Assembly: GCA_016209985.1 (NCBI GenBank)
Contig: JACQVB010000099.1
Location: forward strand, 1-40,873
Direction of reading: 5' to 3'
Length of the DNA stretch: 40,873 nt
Source: Gemmatimonadota bacterium
GTDB lineage: Bacteria > Gemmatimonadota > Gemmatimonadetes > Gemmatimonadales > GWC2-71-9
Every line of letters begins with the position of its first letter. Within the stretch, counting starts at the first letter, position 1. Shown here in pieces: positions 8,667-17,603 of the stretch. The notes under the pieces were generated by a model. That model was not told the origin of the DNA. It was given only the letters and a program-made list of their open reading frames with translations, and did no database searches. The position numbers and the translations under genes were made by a program.

Positions 8667-9383
8667 ATGACGACCAACAAGGATTTCAAACGCCTGGTTC
8701 GCGCGCGCATGCGCAAGACCGGCGAAGCGTACACCGCGGCCCGCCGTCATCTGGTGACGCGGCAACCATCACCGGCAGCGCCGGTCGCTGCATTGCACCA
8801 GCCGCCCGCCACCGAGTATGCCCGCATCGCCCGGATGAGTGACGAGGCCCTCAAGGCGAAAACCGGCTGCACCTGGCAACGGTGGGTGACGGCGCTGGAC
8901 TCTCACCAGGCCTACAACTGGTCCCATCGGGCAATCGCCGAATTCATCCGCGAGAAATACCACGTGCCGAGCTGGTGGACCCAGACGGTGACGGTGGGTT
9001 ATGAGCGGATCAAGGGTCTCCGCGAAGTGGGCGGCCGCCGCGACGGCAGTGGGTTCGAGGCGACCAAGAGCAAGACGTTCGAAGTGCCGGTATCCCGACT
9101 GTATCGGGCGTTCAAGGAGAAGGGCATCCGCACACGTTGGCTACCCGGTGTTACGCCGGCTATTCGCACTGCCAAGCAGAACAAATCCATCCGCATGACC
9201 TGGCCGGATGGGACATCGGTGGAGCTGTACTTCGCGAAAAAAGGGGTTCGGAAAAGCCAGGTGCAGGTGCAGCACCGGAGGCTCGCTGACAAGGCGACCG
9301 CCACGGGGGTGAAGCAGTATTGGGCCGGCCGACTCGCGGCGCTCGACGAACTCTACAGACGAAAGCCAAAGCAGACGGCGTAG
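8667..9383 (+). CDS. DUF4287/SRPBCC-type protein of unknown function
   Basis: 238 residues, soluble, no signal peptide. The N-terminal third is basic. Residues 55-110 (DEALKAKTGCTWQRW, HRAIAEFIREKY) resemble the DUF4287 helical domain. Residues 125-235 (SKTFEVPVSRLYRAF, KSIRMTWPDGTSVELYF, KSQVQVQHRRL) resemble an AHSA1-like SRPBCC domain, a helix-grip fold that holds hydrophobic ligands. This domain pairing is, to my memory, a recurring uncharacterised family. The ligand is unknown. The ATG at 8667 follows GGACTCCGCC without a strong ribosome site. The 294 bases before it, back to the ABC remnant, hold nothing I can identify. Confidence 0.7.
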   Translation: MTTNKDFKRLVRARMRKTGEAYTAARRHLVTRQPSPAAPVAALHQPPATEYARIARMSDEALKAKTGCTWQRWVTALDSHQAYNWSHRAIAEFIREKYHVPSWWTQTVTVGYERIKGLREVGGRRDGSGFEATKSKTFEVPVSRLYRAFKEKGIRTRWLPGVTPAIRTAKQNKSIRMTWPDGTSVELYFAKKGVRKSQVQVQHRRLADKATATGVKQYWAGRLAALDELYRRKPKQTA

Positions 9384-9541
9384 GACGGCTGTGCCAGCAT
9401 GGGTGGCTGGAGGTGACGGCGGTCACCGGTCAGCCGTAGCCTGGGTGGCGCTCCCGGAATCCCTGGAACCAATCAGCCGATCACGTCGTTTAGCAGTCGG
9501 AGCGCCTGAACATCGGTCCGAACCCATCGAGGTGGAGGCTC

Positions 9542-10102
9542 ATGACTGCCGCGCGACGTACCCCACGCCTTCTCTTCCTGTCCATTCTGCTGGTGCTCGC
9601 CGGGGTGATTCCGGCGCACGGCGCGGCCGCGCAGGCCCGCTCTACCCGACCTGGAGGATTCGTGAAACCAAACGACGCCGAGCTCAAGCGGAAGCTCACG
9701 CCGTTGCAGTACGAAGTGACGCAAAAGGCTGCAACCGAGCGTCCCTTCCAGAACGAATATTGGAACAATCACGAGCCGGGGATTTACGTGGACGTCGTCT
9801 CCGGCGAGCCGCTCTTCAGCTCGCTCGACAAGTTCGAGTCCGGCACGGGCTGGCCGAGCTTCACCCAGCCCCTGGTCCCCTTGAACATCAAGACCGGGCA
9901 CGACGGATCCTACGGGATGGATCGCACCGAAGTGCGCTCGGCCAATGCCAACTCGCACCTGGGCCACCTGTTCGACGACGGCCCGCGGCCCACCGGGCTG
10001 CGCTACTGCATCAACTCGGCGGCGCTCCGGTTCATTCCGGCGAGCAAGCTCGAGGCCGAGGGATACGGGGAGTACGCGAAACTGTTCGCTGACACCAAGT
10101 GA
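9542..10102 (+). CDS. msrB: Exported peptide-methionine (R)-S-oxide reductase
   Basis: 186 residues. Residues 1-32 form a signal peptide ending near AAAQA, so repair takes place in the periplasm. MsrB reduces the R-epimer of methionine sulfoxide in proteins. The family core is complete: [11 protein letters not shown], the substrate-binding [10 protein letters not shown], and the catalytic cysteine in [11 protein letters not shown]. The zinc-binding CxxC pairs of some MsrB proteins are absent, and the usual cysteine in SGCGWPSF is threonine, so it is the zinc-free type, and recycling of the catalytic Cys must use another thiol. The ribosome site GGAGG lies 6 bases ahead. The stop codon is the first unit of the repeat at 10100-10172. 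Confidence 0.93.
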   Translation: MTAARRTPRLLFLSILLVLAGVIPAHGAAAQARSTRPGGFVKPNDAELKRKLTPLQYEVTQKAATERPFQNEYWNNHEPGIYVDVVSGEPLFSSLDKFESGTGWPSFTQPLVPLNIKTGHDGSYGMDRTEVRSANANSHLGHLFDDGPRPTGLRYCINSAALRFIPASKLEAEGYGEYAKLFADTK

Positions 10103-10172
10103 GAAGTGAGAAGTGAGATGTGAGAAGTGTGACGTACGGGAGACCTTCTCACTTCTTACTTCTCACTTCTTA
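10100..10172. repeat. Palindromic array of 7-base units between convergent genes
   Basis: Four TGAGAAG-type units (10100, 10107, 10114, 10121) face four CTTCTYA units (10145, 10152, 10159, 10166), all at an exact period of 7, around a 17-base centre. Folded RNA from either strand would form a stem of about 28 pairs. The element lies between two converging genes, and the stop codon of msrB is inside its first unit. A role as a bidirectional terminator or 3'-end protector is likely. It shares its build, but not its sequence or period, with the element at 6-68. Confidence 0.85.
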
Positions 10173-10183
10173 CTTTGGGTTGC

Positions 10184-10726
10184 TTACATCCACGGCTCGT
10201 CCCCGCTCGGGCCGTAAATCGAAGGCACCTTTGCGTCGGCCAAGCGGAGGTACACCGAGAACTGGCCGCGGTGGTGGATCTCGTCGTGTAGCAGGAACCA
10301 GAGGAGGTCCATGCGACGGATATCGCCCATGGTTTTGGGAGCGGTGAAGAACTTCACGGTCTCCCGAAGCTTTTCCTCCGAAGTTGAGCGCACCAGGTTG
10401 CCGAAATCGGCGTGCGCTTTCTCCAGCGCCCCGAGCAGGTCGTTCCACGACGGTGGCGGTTCCGCCGGTTTTCCCGACGGCGGCTGTTTGGCGAACTCGT
10501 CGTTGAATACCTTGGTGCCGAGCCCGCGTTCCAGCACGAAGGTCCAGGCAAGCTCCCGTGCGGTTCTCAGCTTGGGATGCGGGCGCATGTCGGCCTTGTC
10601 AGCGGGATAGTTGCGCAGCACCTTCATCGTGGTCGCGTGCTCGCGATCGTAGGTTTCGAGGAATTGCTGTTTCGCGCTGGACGTCTTGGCCGAGCCTTTC
10701 GAGGCGGATTTCGTAGTGGCAGGCAT
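10184..10726 (-). CDS. DinB-family protein
   Basis: 180 residues. It has a DinB-like four-helix bundle, often a metal-dependent thiol-linked enzyme, although no substrate can be named. The N-terminus (about 20 residues) is rich in Ala, Ser and Lys. Helix one holds FLETYDREHATTMKVL. The third metal-site segment HDEIHHRGQFSVYLR has the histidines usual near the C-terminus. An equivalent first histidine is not obvious, so metal binding is uncertain. It converges on msrB across the palindromic repeat. Confidence 0.75.
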   Translation of the reverse strand: MPATTKSASKGSAKTSSAKQQFLETYDREHATTMKVLRNYPADKADMRPHPKLRTARELAWTFVLERGLGTKVFNDEFAKQPPSGKPAEPPPSWNDLLGALEKAHADFGNLVRSTSEEKLRETVKFFTAPKTMGDIRRMDLLWFLLHDEIHHRGQFSVYLRLADAKVPSIYGPSGDEPWM

Positions 10727-10793
10727 TGCTGGCTCCTCGCGAAAGTAGTTACGACCGCCGCTGCGATCCTACATCACTCCACGCCGGATCATC

Positions 10794-11321
10794 TCATCGT
10801 AACAGGAACGTGAGCAGAACGACAGCGGCGCAGATGGGAACGATCCGCCGCGCATCGTCCTGCATCTCCCGCAGGGTGTCGTCGAGCGTGACGCCCTCCG
10901 GACGGTCCCCCACTATGGATCTGGTCACGAAGAATCGCCGCCGCGAGACCGGCCAGAACAGCGGAATTCCCCACCCAATCTTTCCCAGCGTAGGGCCGGT
11001 GGTGAAGACATCCAGCAGAGGGTGTGAGATCAGCGAAGCCGTCCAGGCCAGCAGCACGCCCATGGTGAACTCGGGCGCCGCGTGCCGCGCGATGACGAAG
11101 CCGAGCGCGATCGCGGCCCCGATCAGGAACAGCGAATGCGATGCGTTGCGGTGGTAGCGGCGGTCGAACCCGAGCAGCGGAAAGACGAAATCGAGATCCG
11201 GTATTCCGCTCGCGACGATCGCGCCGATCCACAGCGGGGCCGAGCTTTCGGTGCCCGTGGCCCTGGCGACGACCGAAGCGACCGCGACGCCGACCGCGGC
11301 GTGCCCGATGGGCGAGGCCAC
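10794..11321 (-). CDS. DUF457/YdjM-like membrane protein (metal-dependent hydrolase fold)
   Basis: About 175 residues with 4-5 hydrophobic helices. The start SPIGHAAVGVAVA, the acidic GIPDLDF and the histidine-rich RYHRNASHSLF, followed by SHPLLDVFTTGP, match the YdjM/DUF457 family of membrane proteins classed as metal-dependent hydrolases. The conserved Asp and His residues are all present. No reaction is established. The frame is open back to 11423, but that part overlaps the upstream glycosyltransferase. I start at the GTG at 11321, two bases after that gene's stop, which implies translational coupling. Confidence 0.75.
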   Translation of the reverse strand: MASPIGHAAVGVAVASVVARATGTESSAPLWIGAIVASGIPDLDFVFPLLGFDRRYHRNASHSLFLIGAAIALGFVIARHAAPEFTMGVLLAWTASLISHPLLDVFTTGPTLGKIGWGIPLFWPVSRRRFFVTRSIVGDRPEGVTLDDTLREMQDDARRIVPICAAVVLLTFLLR

Positions 11322-11323
11322 CG

Positions 11324-12907
11324 CTACTGCCCTTCCGCCAGCATGGGCCAGAGCTGCTGGAGCGTCTGCTTCGGTTTCCGTCCGATCACGATGGGTACCT
11401 CCCGTTCTTCCCTGACTGACCATGGGCTGCGGATGATGGTCGCGACGCGCACGTCGTCATAGGCTTCCGCAACGTCGGCGCTGTCCTCCCCGATCGTGAC
11501 GAGGATGGTTCCCGGCTTTTTTCCCGGTCCGAAGAACCAGTACGAACCGGCATCGCTGACCACCGGCGGCAGATGGTAGCGGGAGCCATAGAACTCGGCG
11601 CCGCCTGCCTCCCCATAGTTGCCGCCGAAGATCACCGCCTGCTCCCGTTCGGCCGGCGTCAACGTGGCGACCACGCGTGCCAGCGCCTGGGACTGTTCTT
11701 CCCAGCCCAGCATGTCGGCATAGTCCTGGGGCAGCCGGTCCAGCACGCCCTGATTGGTGCGTAACGCGGGCGACATGCCGATCCGGGCCGCATACCCGGC
11801 GGTCGCCTCCGGGCTGAGCAGCGGCATGCCGATCGGCACCATCAGCAGCCCGAACACCGCCGTACCGGCGACCGCTCCCCAGCGCAGCGACCCGCCCCAG
11901 CGCGGCGAGCGGAATCTCTTGAGCAGTACGCTCCCCGCGGCGAACAACGTGGGGTAGATCGGTCCGATGTAATACGGCTTTCCGTGCAACATGAAGAGCA
12001 GCAGGAAGGCGAATAGACAGGTCCATCCCACCAGGGTGAACCGCCGCCAGGTCAACGACGAGATCAACGCCGCCGCACCAGCCGCCGCGATCAGGAAAGG
12101 AACCGGCCCCACCATCAACGGCTGCGTCACGAGGTAGAGCGACCAGGTGACGTGGGTGAGCTGGTCGCCCTGGAGCTCGCGCATCTGCCCGACAATGGGA
12201 AACTGCAGGGCGATCTGGCCCGCGATACTGGGACTGCCGATGGCGAACGCGAGGACCCCCGCGAGCCAGGGCCAGGGCGTGCGCAGCCATCGGTGGGCCG
12301 GGGTGAGGATCAGCGCCAGCAGCACCGCGAAACCGAAAAAGAGGATGCTGAACTTGGTCAGCAGCCCCAGGCCCATGGTCACGCCGAAGGCGATCCAGTC
12401 ACGCGGGCGCTCCTCGACCGACAGCCGAACGAGGAAGTAGAGACCCAGGGTCCACCAGATCTGATCCAGCACCACCGGTTGAAACAGCGTGGAGGTACGC
12501 TGGAACAGCACGTTCGCGGGCACGCACAGAGCAGCCAGGCCCTGCGCGAATCGCCCACCACCCAGCTCACGGGCGATGAGGGCCGCGAGCACCAGCAAGA
12601 CCGATCCCTGGAGCGCGGGGAACACCCGCGCGGCTGCCAGCGAATCATCGAACAGCGCGCGCGACAGACTGGCGAGAATGGCGATGAGGGGAGGAAAGTC
12701 CATTCGCCACAGCCGCAGATGCTGGCCCATCCCGAAGTACAGGAACTCGTCCCGGTGGACGCCAAAGCGCGTCACGGCGAGAGTGAGGAAATGGAGCGCC
12801 AGGTTTGCGGCAACCATCGACCCGACTACACCGCGGGCGAACGGGTGACGAACGGCCCCGGTCTGCGACCCCGTGCCCGGGATTGCTTCGACTAATGGCG
12901 TTGACAT
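11324..12907 (-). CDS. GT39-type membrane glycosyltransferase (ArnT/PMT-like)
   Basis: 527 residues, about ten or more membrane helices, with a soluble C-terminal part after residue 380. The first loop carries RFGVHRDEFLYFGMG, holding the acidic D-E pair typical of GT-C enzymes that move a sugar from a polyprenyl phosphate donor outside the membrane. FPPLIAILA follows, as in ArnT-like proteins. The acceptor could be a protein, lipid A-like glycolipid or polysaccharide and cannot be chosen from sequence. It is directly upstream of the DUF457-like gene. The gene ends in LQQLWPMLAEGQ at a TAG at 11324-11326. Confidence 0.85.
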   Translation of the reverse strand: MSTPLVEAIPGTGSQTGAVRHPFARGVVGSMVAANLALHFLTLAVTRFGVHRDEFLYFGMGQHLRLWRMDFPPLIAILASLSRALFDDSLAAARVFPALQGSVLLVLAALIARELGGGRFAQGLAALCVPANVLFQRTSTLFQPVVLDQIWWTLGLYFLVRLSVEERPRDWIAFGVTMGLGLLTKFSILFFGFAVLLALILTPAHRWLRTPWPWLAGVLAFAIGSPSIAGQIALQFPIVGQMRELQGDQLTHVTWSLYLVTQPLMVGPVPFLIAAAGAAALISSLTWRRFTLVGWTCLFAFLLLFMLHGKPYYIGPIYPTLFAAGSVLLKRFRSPRWGGSLRWGAVAGTAVFGLLMVPIGMPLLSPEATAGYAARIGMSPALRTNQGVLDRLPQDYADMLGWEEQSQALARVVATLTPAEREQAVIFGGNYGEAGGAEFYGSRYHLPPVVSDAGSYWFFGPGKKPGTILVTIGEDSADVAEAYDDVRVATIIRSPWSVREEREVPIVIGRKPKQTLQQLWPMLAEGQ

Positions 12908-12916
12908 ACCCCTACT

Positions 12917-13756
12917 CTACTGCGCGGCCGCGACCCGGTTCCGCAGAACCCCCACACCTTCCAGCTCGACCTCCACGATGTCACCCGGCTTCATCGGTTT
13001 GGTCGTTCCCGGCGTTCCGGTATAGATGATGTCACCCGGCTCGAGCGTGACGTACCTGCTGACATAGCTCACGATCACGGCCACGCCGAAAATCAGATCC
13101 CTGGTGCGCTGCGACTGCACCACCTCGCCGTTGAGGCGGGTCTCCAGCAAGAGGTCATCATAGTCGAGGCCGGTAACGACCGCGGGCCCCAGCGGCCCGA
13201 AGGTATCCGAGGCCTTCGCCCGGAACCACTGCAAATCGCTCCGCTGCCAATCGCGTTCGCTCACGTCATTTCCGACCGTGACGCCGAAGACGTACTGCTT
13301 GGCGTCGGCTTCCGAGACATGCGATGCGCGCTTGCCGATGACGACCACCATCTCGCCCTCGTAATGGAGGTTGTGCGCGTCGGAGGGATAGACGATGTCC
13401 GCCTCGGTACCGATGATCGACGTCGGCAGCTTGGCGAAGAGGCCCGGATACGTTGCCGCGGACCGCTCGCCGAGATGGGTCTGATAATTGAGGCCGACCG
13501 CGATGACCTTTTTCGGCGTAACCGGCGCCAGCAGCTTCGCCTGGGAAAGCAGGACGGTCTTTCCGGTGAGCTGGGGAGAAGCGAAGAGGTCACCACTCAC
13601 CTGCCGAATGGTATCGCCGCTCAGCATTCCCAGACGGATACTGTTCCCTTCCGCGTACCGAACGTACTTGACGATCTGCTGCGCGCGTGCGGGAATGACC
13701 ATGGTCGCGAGGACCAGGAAGAGAGCGATCGGGAGAGACCGAACATAGCGATGCAT
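12917..13756 (-). CDS. Exported fumarylacetoacetase-fold protein
   Basis: About 279 residues. The catalytic core is of the fumarylacetoacetate hydrolase (FAH) superfamily, whose members split C-C bonds or decarboxylate beta-keto acids with a divalent metal. VIAVGLNYQTHLGE, the metal-binding HYEGEMVVVIGK, VGNDVSERDWQ and IIYTGTPGTTKPMKPGD are all in place. An N-terminal hydrophobic segment (SLPIALFLVLATMVIPARAQ) forms a signal peptide. This is unusual, as FAH enzymes normally act in the cytoplasm. The frame is open to 13945 but that overlaps the amidohydrolase. The ATG at 13756 lies 10 bases after the amidohydrolase stop, with GAGG upstream, so the two form an operon. Confidence 0.85.
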   Translation of the reverse strand: MHRYVRSLPIALFLVLATMVIPARAQQIVKYVRYAEGNSIRLGMLSGDTIRQVSGDLFASPQLTGKTVLLSQAKLLAPVTPKKVIAVGLNYQTHLGERSAATYPGLFAKLPTSIIGTEADIVYPSDAHNLHYEGEMVVVIGKRASHVSEADAKQYVFGVTVGNDVSERDWQRSDLQWFRAKASDTFGPLGPAVVTGLDYDDLLLETRLNGEVVQSQRTRDLIFGVAVIVSYVSRYVTLEPGDIIYTGTPGTTKPMKPGDIVEVELEGVGVLRNRVAAAQ

Positions 13757-13766
13757 GGGATCATCC

Positions 13767-15434
13767 TCACATTTCGTGTGGCCGGCGGTACACCACCTTC
13801 CCTCCCACGATCGTGGCGCGCACCTTCGCCTGATCCAGTGAGTCCGGCCGCACGGTAAAGAGGTCGCGGTCCAGCACCACCACGTCCGCCAGCATCCCCG
13901 GCGCGAGCGTGCCGCGCTTTTTCTCCGCGAAGACCGCGAAGGCATTCGTCCAGGTGTAGGCCTTCAGCGCTTCCGCCAGTGAAACCTTCTGCTCCGGCAC
14001 CCAGCCGCCGGGATTCTTGCCATCGAGAGTCCGTCGCGTGACGGCGGCATAGATGCCGGCGATCGGATCCAGCGGTGCCACCGTCCAGTCCGATCCGAAG
14101 GCGAGCGGCGCATGGGTGTCGAGCAGCGTGCGGAAAGCGTAGGTCGTCTTGATCCGGACCGGACCGATCCGGATCTGCACCCACCGGCCATCATCGATTG
14201 CATGGTAAGGCTGCATGGAGGGGACGATGCCCAGCAGGCCGAACGCAGGAATGTCCTCCGGGCGAAGATGCTGGGCATGCTCGTCGCGGAAGCGGCGGTC
14301 GCGGGCACCGTGGGCTTCGGCGACGCTGTCATAGATCGCCAGCAGCACCGCGTTCGCTTCGTCGCCGATCGCATGGACGGCCACCTGCAGTCCGGCCGAG
14401 TCTGCGCTGCCGATCCAGCGGGCCATGCTGTCGGGCGGATTCTGCCAGAGCCCGCGATAGCCGGCCGAATCGGCATAGGGCTGGAAGAACCGGGCGGTGC
14501 GGGAGCCGGCCGAGCCGTCCATGAATCCTTTGACCCCGCCGATCCGCACCCAGTCATCCCCTGGCCCATCCGCCTTGAGCGTCTCGGCCACGGCGCGCCA
14601 CTGCGCGAGGGGGAAGTAGAGTGTCGCGCGCATGGTGAGCCGGCCGGCTTTCTCGAGCCGGCGGAAGCTCTGCAGCCCTTCAAAGGGGGCGGACACAAAG
14701 GACGTCGCGACCACACCCAGCGACGCCGCATGGGCGAGAGCGCGAGCGAGAGCCGAATCGGTCTGCTCCGCGGTGGGCCCGGGCACGACGCTACCGATCA
14801 GGTCCAAAGCCTGATCCTTGAAGATCCCCGTGGGCTCACCGGTCTTGGCGTCGTGCAGGATTTCCCCACCCGCCGGCACCGGCGTCGAGCGGGTCACGCC
14901 GGCCGCCTTCATCGCCGCGGCATTGGCCAGCGCCTCATGGCCGTCCAGCCGCGAAATGAAGACCGGATTGTTCGCCGTGACCGAGTCGACCCACTCGTGG
15001 CGCGGGAGCGGCTGGCCTTTCCACAGCGTGTGGTCCCACACCCCGCCCAGAATCCACTCGCCCGGTTGCTTGGTCCTGGCGAACTCGCCGATTCGGCGAA
15101 CAAACTCCTCGGGCGAGGCGGCGTCGCGCAGATCGATGGAGGCGAGCTGGAATCCGCCATCGATGAAATGGGTATGGGAGTCGTTGAAGCCGGGCGCGAC
15201 AAGCCCGCCGCCCGCGTCAATCACCTGCGTCTTCCGGCCCACGTATCGGGCGACGATCGCGCTGTCACCGGCGGCGATGATGCTGTCGCCCGCGATGGCC
15301 ACGGCTCCCGGGCGTGCGGCACCCGAATCGCGGCCGGTCCACACCTGGCCGTTGGTGATGACCAGGTCGGCCTTGCGGGAGCAGCCGGCGAGAACGGCTG
15401 CGCATACCAGGAGCATACCAGTCGCGCGACGCAT
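13767..15434 (-). CDS. Amidohydrolase (YtcJ-like) lipoprotein
   Basis: 555 residues. The N-terminus MLLVCAAVLAGC is a lipobox with C18 as the lipid anchor, so the enzyme is exported. The metal site of the amidohydrolase-3 group is visible: SHTHF near residue 85, HAIGD near 346, HAQHL near 380 and GSDWTVAP near 440. These enzymes hydrolyse amide-like bonds; the substrate is unknown. It is the first gene of a pair with the exported FAH-fold protein. The pairing suggests successive steps on one small molecule outside the cytoplasm. The long open frame on the other strand (14112-15482) is a shadow. Confidence 0.88.
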   Translation of the reverse strand: MRRATGMLLVCAAVLAGCSRKADLVITNGQVWTGRDSGAARPGAVAIAGDSIIAAGDSAIVARYVGRKTQVIDAGGGLVAPGFNDSHTHFIDGGFQLASIDLRDAASPEEFVRRIGEFARTKQPGEWILGGVWDHTLWKGQPLPRHEWVDSVTANNPVFISRLDGHEALANAAAMKAAGVTRSTPVPAGGEILHDAKTGEPTGIFKDQALDLIGSVVPGPTAEQTDSALARALAHAASLGVVATSFVSAPFEGLQSFRRLEKAGRLTMRATLYFPLAQWRAVAETLKADGPGDDWVRIGGVKGFMDGSAGSRTARFFQPYADSAGYRGLWQNPPDSMARWIGSADSAGLQVAVHAIGDEANAVLLAIYDSVAEAHGARDRRFRDEHAQHLRPEDIPAFGLLGIVPSMQPYHAIDDGRWVQIRIGPVRIKTTYAFRTLLDTHAPLAFGSDWTVAPLDPIAGIYAAVTRRTLDGKNPGGWVPEQKVSLAEALKAYTWTNAFAVFAEKKRGTLAPGMLADVVVLDRDLFTVRPDSLDQAKVRATIVGGKVVYRRPHEM

Positions 15435-15522
15435 GCAGTCTGTCCACGGAGAAAGGTTGGCGATAACGATAGCGAAGGATAGCCACTATCGGATGGCGTA
15501 ACCGTCAAGAAGATTAACCGGC

Positions 15523-16389
15523 ATGAAGAATCTCACGATGCGGGCCATCGATATCATGACATGGACCATCTCTATCGCGATCACGGCGGTGGCGATTGGC
15601 TGGCTCGCCATGCAAAATCCGCGGGCGATACCGATTGGCGCGCTGCTGTCGGCGTTGGCATTCGTAATCGCGTTCAGTATGCATTTGGTCGCCCTCGCCA
15701 AGTCGAAACACGCTTTGACTATCTGGATTCTGGTCGTGGTGACGCTGGTGGGCCTGATCCTGCTCAACCTGGCCTGGATGGAAGGGTCCCTCGGCCGACG
15801 CCTGCTCTGGGCGGTCGGCAGCATGCTGATCTGGTCGTTCTTGCTGATTCCGAAGCTGGGGGAAGCCGGCAAACAGTTGGCCAAGATCCTCCCGGCGAGC
15901 GCCGCAGTGAAGGCATCCCGAAAGGAAGAGGCAGAGGCGGCGGCCAAGGTGCAGCGATTGCGGGGTGAGCTCGACCGATTCCCCGAGCGTCGTCGCGCCG
16001 TCCTCGATCGCGTGCTCGAAGAGGAGCGGGCAGGCATGGCCCAGAGCGGCCGCCAGCCACGAATCGTGGTATTCGGCGATCCGGCGACCGCGCCGGAGCA
16101 CGTGGTCGTGTGGCTGGTGCTGACACCGGTCGGCAGGGCCTGGGAGGAGTTCTTCTACTACGGTCACGAACAATATCGCAGAGTTAACACGTCATTACGA
16201 CAGCAAGGTTACCCAGCAGAGATCAAGCTTGGGCTCGCGCCTTCTGCCGAGGTGGACCGCGCGGGCGGGGACCAGGCGTATTTCGGGCGGGAAGGCACCG
16301 CGGTGGTTCCGCAGTTCCCTGCGGAACACCGGCCCGACGTCACACGTCGGCAGCTGGAGATGCCGCGCCGGAAGGGAAACGAGGAGTGA
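15523..16389 (+). CDS. Membrane protein with coiled coil, unknown function
   Basis: 288 residues. Four hydrophobic helices lie in residues 10-115 (IAITAVAIGWLAM, ALLSALAFVIAFSM, IWILVVVTLVGLILLNLAW, LLWAVGSMLIWSFLLI). A charged stretch with heptad spacing follows (residues 125-180, KEEAEAAAKVQRLRGELDRF), then a soluble domain ending in MPRRKGNEE. I recognise no family. It is divergent from the amidohydrolase; the 88 bases between them hold GATAG-CCA-CTATC, a small dyad of unknown role. The ATG at 15523 has no strong ribosome site, and the ATG at 15538 is an alternative. Confidence 0.65.
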   Translation: MKNLTMRAIDIMTWTISIAITAVAIGWLAMQNPRAIPIGALLSALAFVIAFSMHLVALAKSKHALTIWILVVVTLVGLILLNLAWMEGSLGRRLLWAVGSMLIWSFLLIPKLGEAGKQLAKILPASAAVKASRKEEAEAAAKVQRLRGELDRFPERRRAVLDRVLEEERAGMAQSGRQPRIVVFGDPATAPEHVVVWLVLTPVGRAWEEFFYYGHEQYRRVNTSLRQQGYPAEIKLGLAPSAEVDRAGGDQAYFGREGTAVVPQFPAEHRPDVTRRQLEMPRRKGNEE

Positions 16390-16448
16390 CTCGCCTTTTT
16401 CCTCCTTATACTTTTTTTCACTCATTCTTTAAAATCCCTACCGGAACA

Positions 16449-16476
16449 TTGAGCCCGGCGAGCCGCCCTCTATAGG
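16449..16476 (+). promoter_or_regulatory. Candidate promoter of the HMG-CoA synthase operon
   Basis: TTGAGC (16449-16454) and TATAGG (16471-16476) are separated by 16 bases. The predicted start of transcription near 16483 would leave a leader of about 60 bases ahead of the HMG-CoA synthase ATG. This is the best sigma-70-like pair in the gap after the gene ending at 16389. Confidence 0.45.
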
Positions 16477-16544
16477 AATACCGTGGACGGTTGCGGCTTG
16501 CCCCTCGAACGATCGCGCCGAGGCTCCGCGTCAGTGGAGGTGGC

Positions 16545-17591
16545 ATGGCGGGTATCGTGGGCTACGGGGCATTCGTGCCCCGGAAGAGAATCAAGACCGA
16601 AGAGATCGCACGCCAGTGGGGGAAAAATCCGGAGGAGATCAGGAAGGGTCTCCTGCTCCAGGAGAAATCCGTCCCCGGGCTCGACGAAGACACCATCACC
16701 ATCTCCGTTGCCGCCGGCCGGAGCGCCCTGAAACGGGCCGGCATCGACCCCGCCCGGGTCGGCGCGCTCTACATCGGTTCCGAATCACACCCCTACGCGG
16801 TCAAGCCGAGCGGGACCATCGTAGCCGAAGCCTTGGGGATCGGTCCGGAAGTTCACGTGGCCGATTTCGAGTTCGCCTGCAAGGCGGGCACCGAAGCGAT
16901 GTTCGTCGCTCTGGGGTTGGTGGAGTCGGGTCGCGTGGAATACGCCATGGGAATCGGCGCCGACACTTCGCAGGGCGCGCCCAACGACGCGCTGGAGTAT
17001 TCGGCATCGGCGGGCGGCGCGGCGTTTCTGTTCGGGAATAAGGACCTGCTGGTGGATGTCCTCGAGACCTACAGCGTCACCACCGACACGCCCGACTTCT
17101 GGCGGAGAGAAGGAGAGTTCTATCCCCGGCACGGCGGCCGCTTCACCGGAGAGCCCGCCTACTTCAAGCACGTCCTCATGGCGACGCGCGGGCTGCTGAA
17201 GAAAGCCAACCTGAAGACGGCGGATTTCCGGTTCGCCGTCTTCCACATGCCCAACGGCAAGTTTCCCCTCGCGGCGGGCAAGGAGCTCGGCTTCACCCAG
17301 AAGCAGATGGAGACCGGCTGGCTGGTCTCCACCATGGGCAACACGTACTCTGGCTCCTCGCCCACCGGACTGGCCGCGATTCTCGACGTGGCCGAGCCCA
17401 ACGACCGGATCCTGCTCACCTCCTTCGGCTCCGGCGCGGGCAGCGATTCCTTCGCGCTGCGGGCGACCGACCTGCTGCCCCAACGTCGTGGCCGGGCGCC
17501 GACGGTCCGTTCCATGCTGGATGGACCGCGCCGCTACCTCACCTATGGGGAGTACGCCAGCTTCCGCGAAAAAATCATCCTGAAGGATTGA
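16545..17591 (+). CDS. Archaeal-type hydroxymethylglutaryl-CoA synthase
   Basis: 348 residues. It condenses acetyl-CoA with acetoacetyl-CoA to HMG-CoA. The catalytic triad of the thiolase fold can be placed as E80 (YIGSESHPYAVKPS), C112 (FEFACKAGTEAM) and H234 (AVFHMPNGKFP). The length and these motifs match the archaeal synthase rather than the eukaryote-like or Gram-positive MvaS. The open frame begins at 16491, but GGAGG sits 4 bases before the ATG at 16545, and the MAGIVGYGAFVP start fits the family. The thiolase and DUF35 genes follow at once. In archaea these three proteins form one complex that channels acetoacetyl-CoA, and the same is likely here. Confidence 0.92.
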   Translation: MAGIVGYGAFVPRKRIKTEEIARQWGKNPEEIRKGLLLQEKSVPGLDEDTITISVAAGRSALKRAGIDPARVGALYIGSESHPYAVKPSGTIVAEALGIGPEVHVADFEFACKAGTEAMFVALGLVESGRVEYAMGIGADTSQGAPNDALEYSASAGGAAFLFGNKDLLVDVLETYSVTTDTPDFWRREGEFYPRHGGRFTGEPAYFKHVLMATRGLLKKANLKTADFRFAVFHMPNGKFPLAAGKELGFTQKQMETGWLVSTMGNTYSGSSPTGLAAILDVAEPNDRILLTSFGSGAGSDSFALRATDLLPQRRGRAPTVRSMLDGPRRYLTYGEYASFREKIILKD

Positions 17592-17603
17592 GGAGGGCAC
17601 GGC

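Noticed and set aside
14112-15482. A 456-residue rightward open frame
   Set aside because: It is antisense to the amidohydrolase, whose full metal site is readable. It shows only shadow composition.
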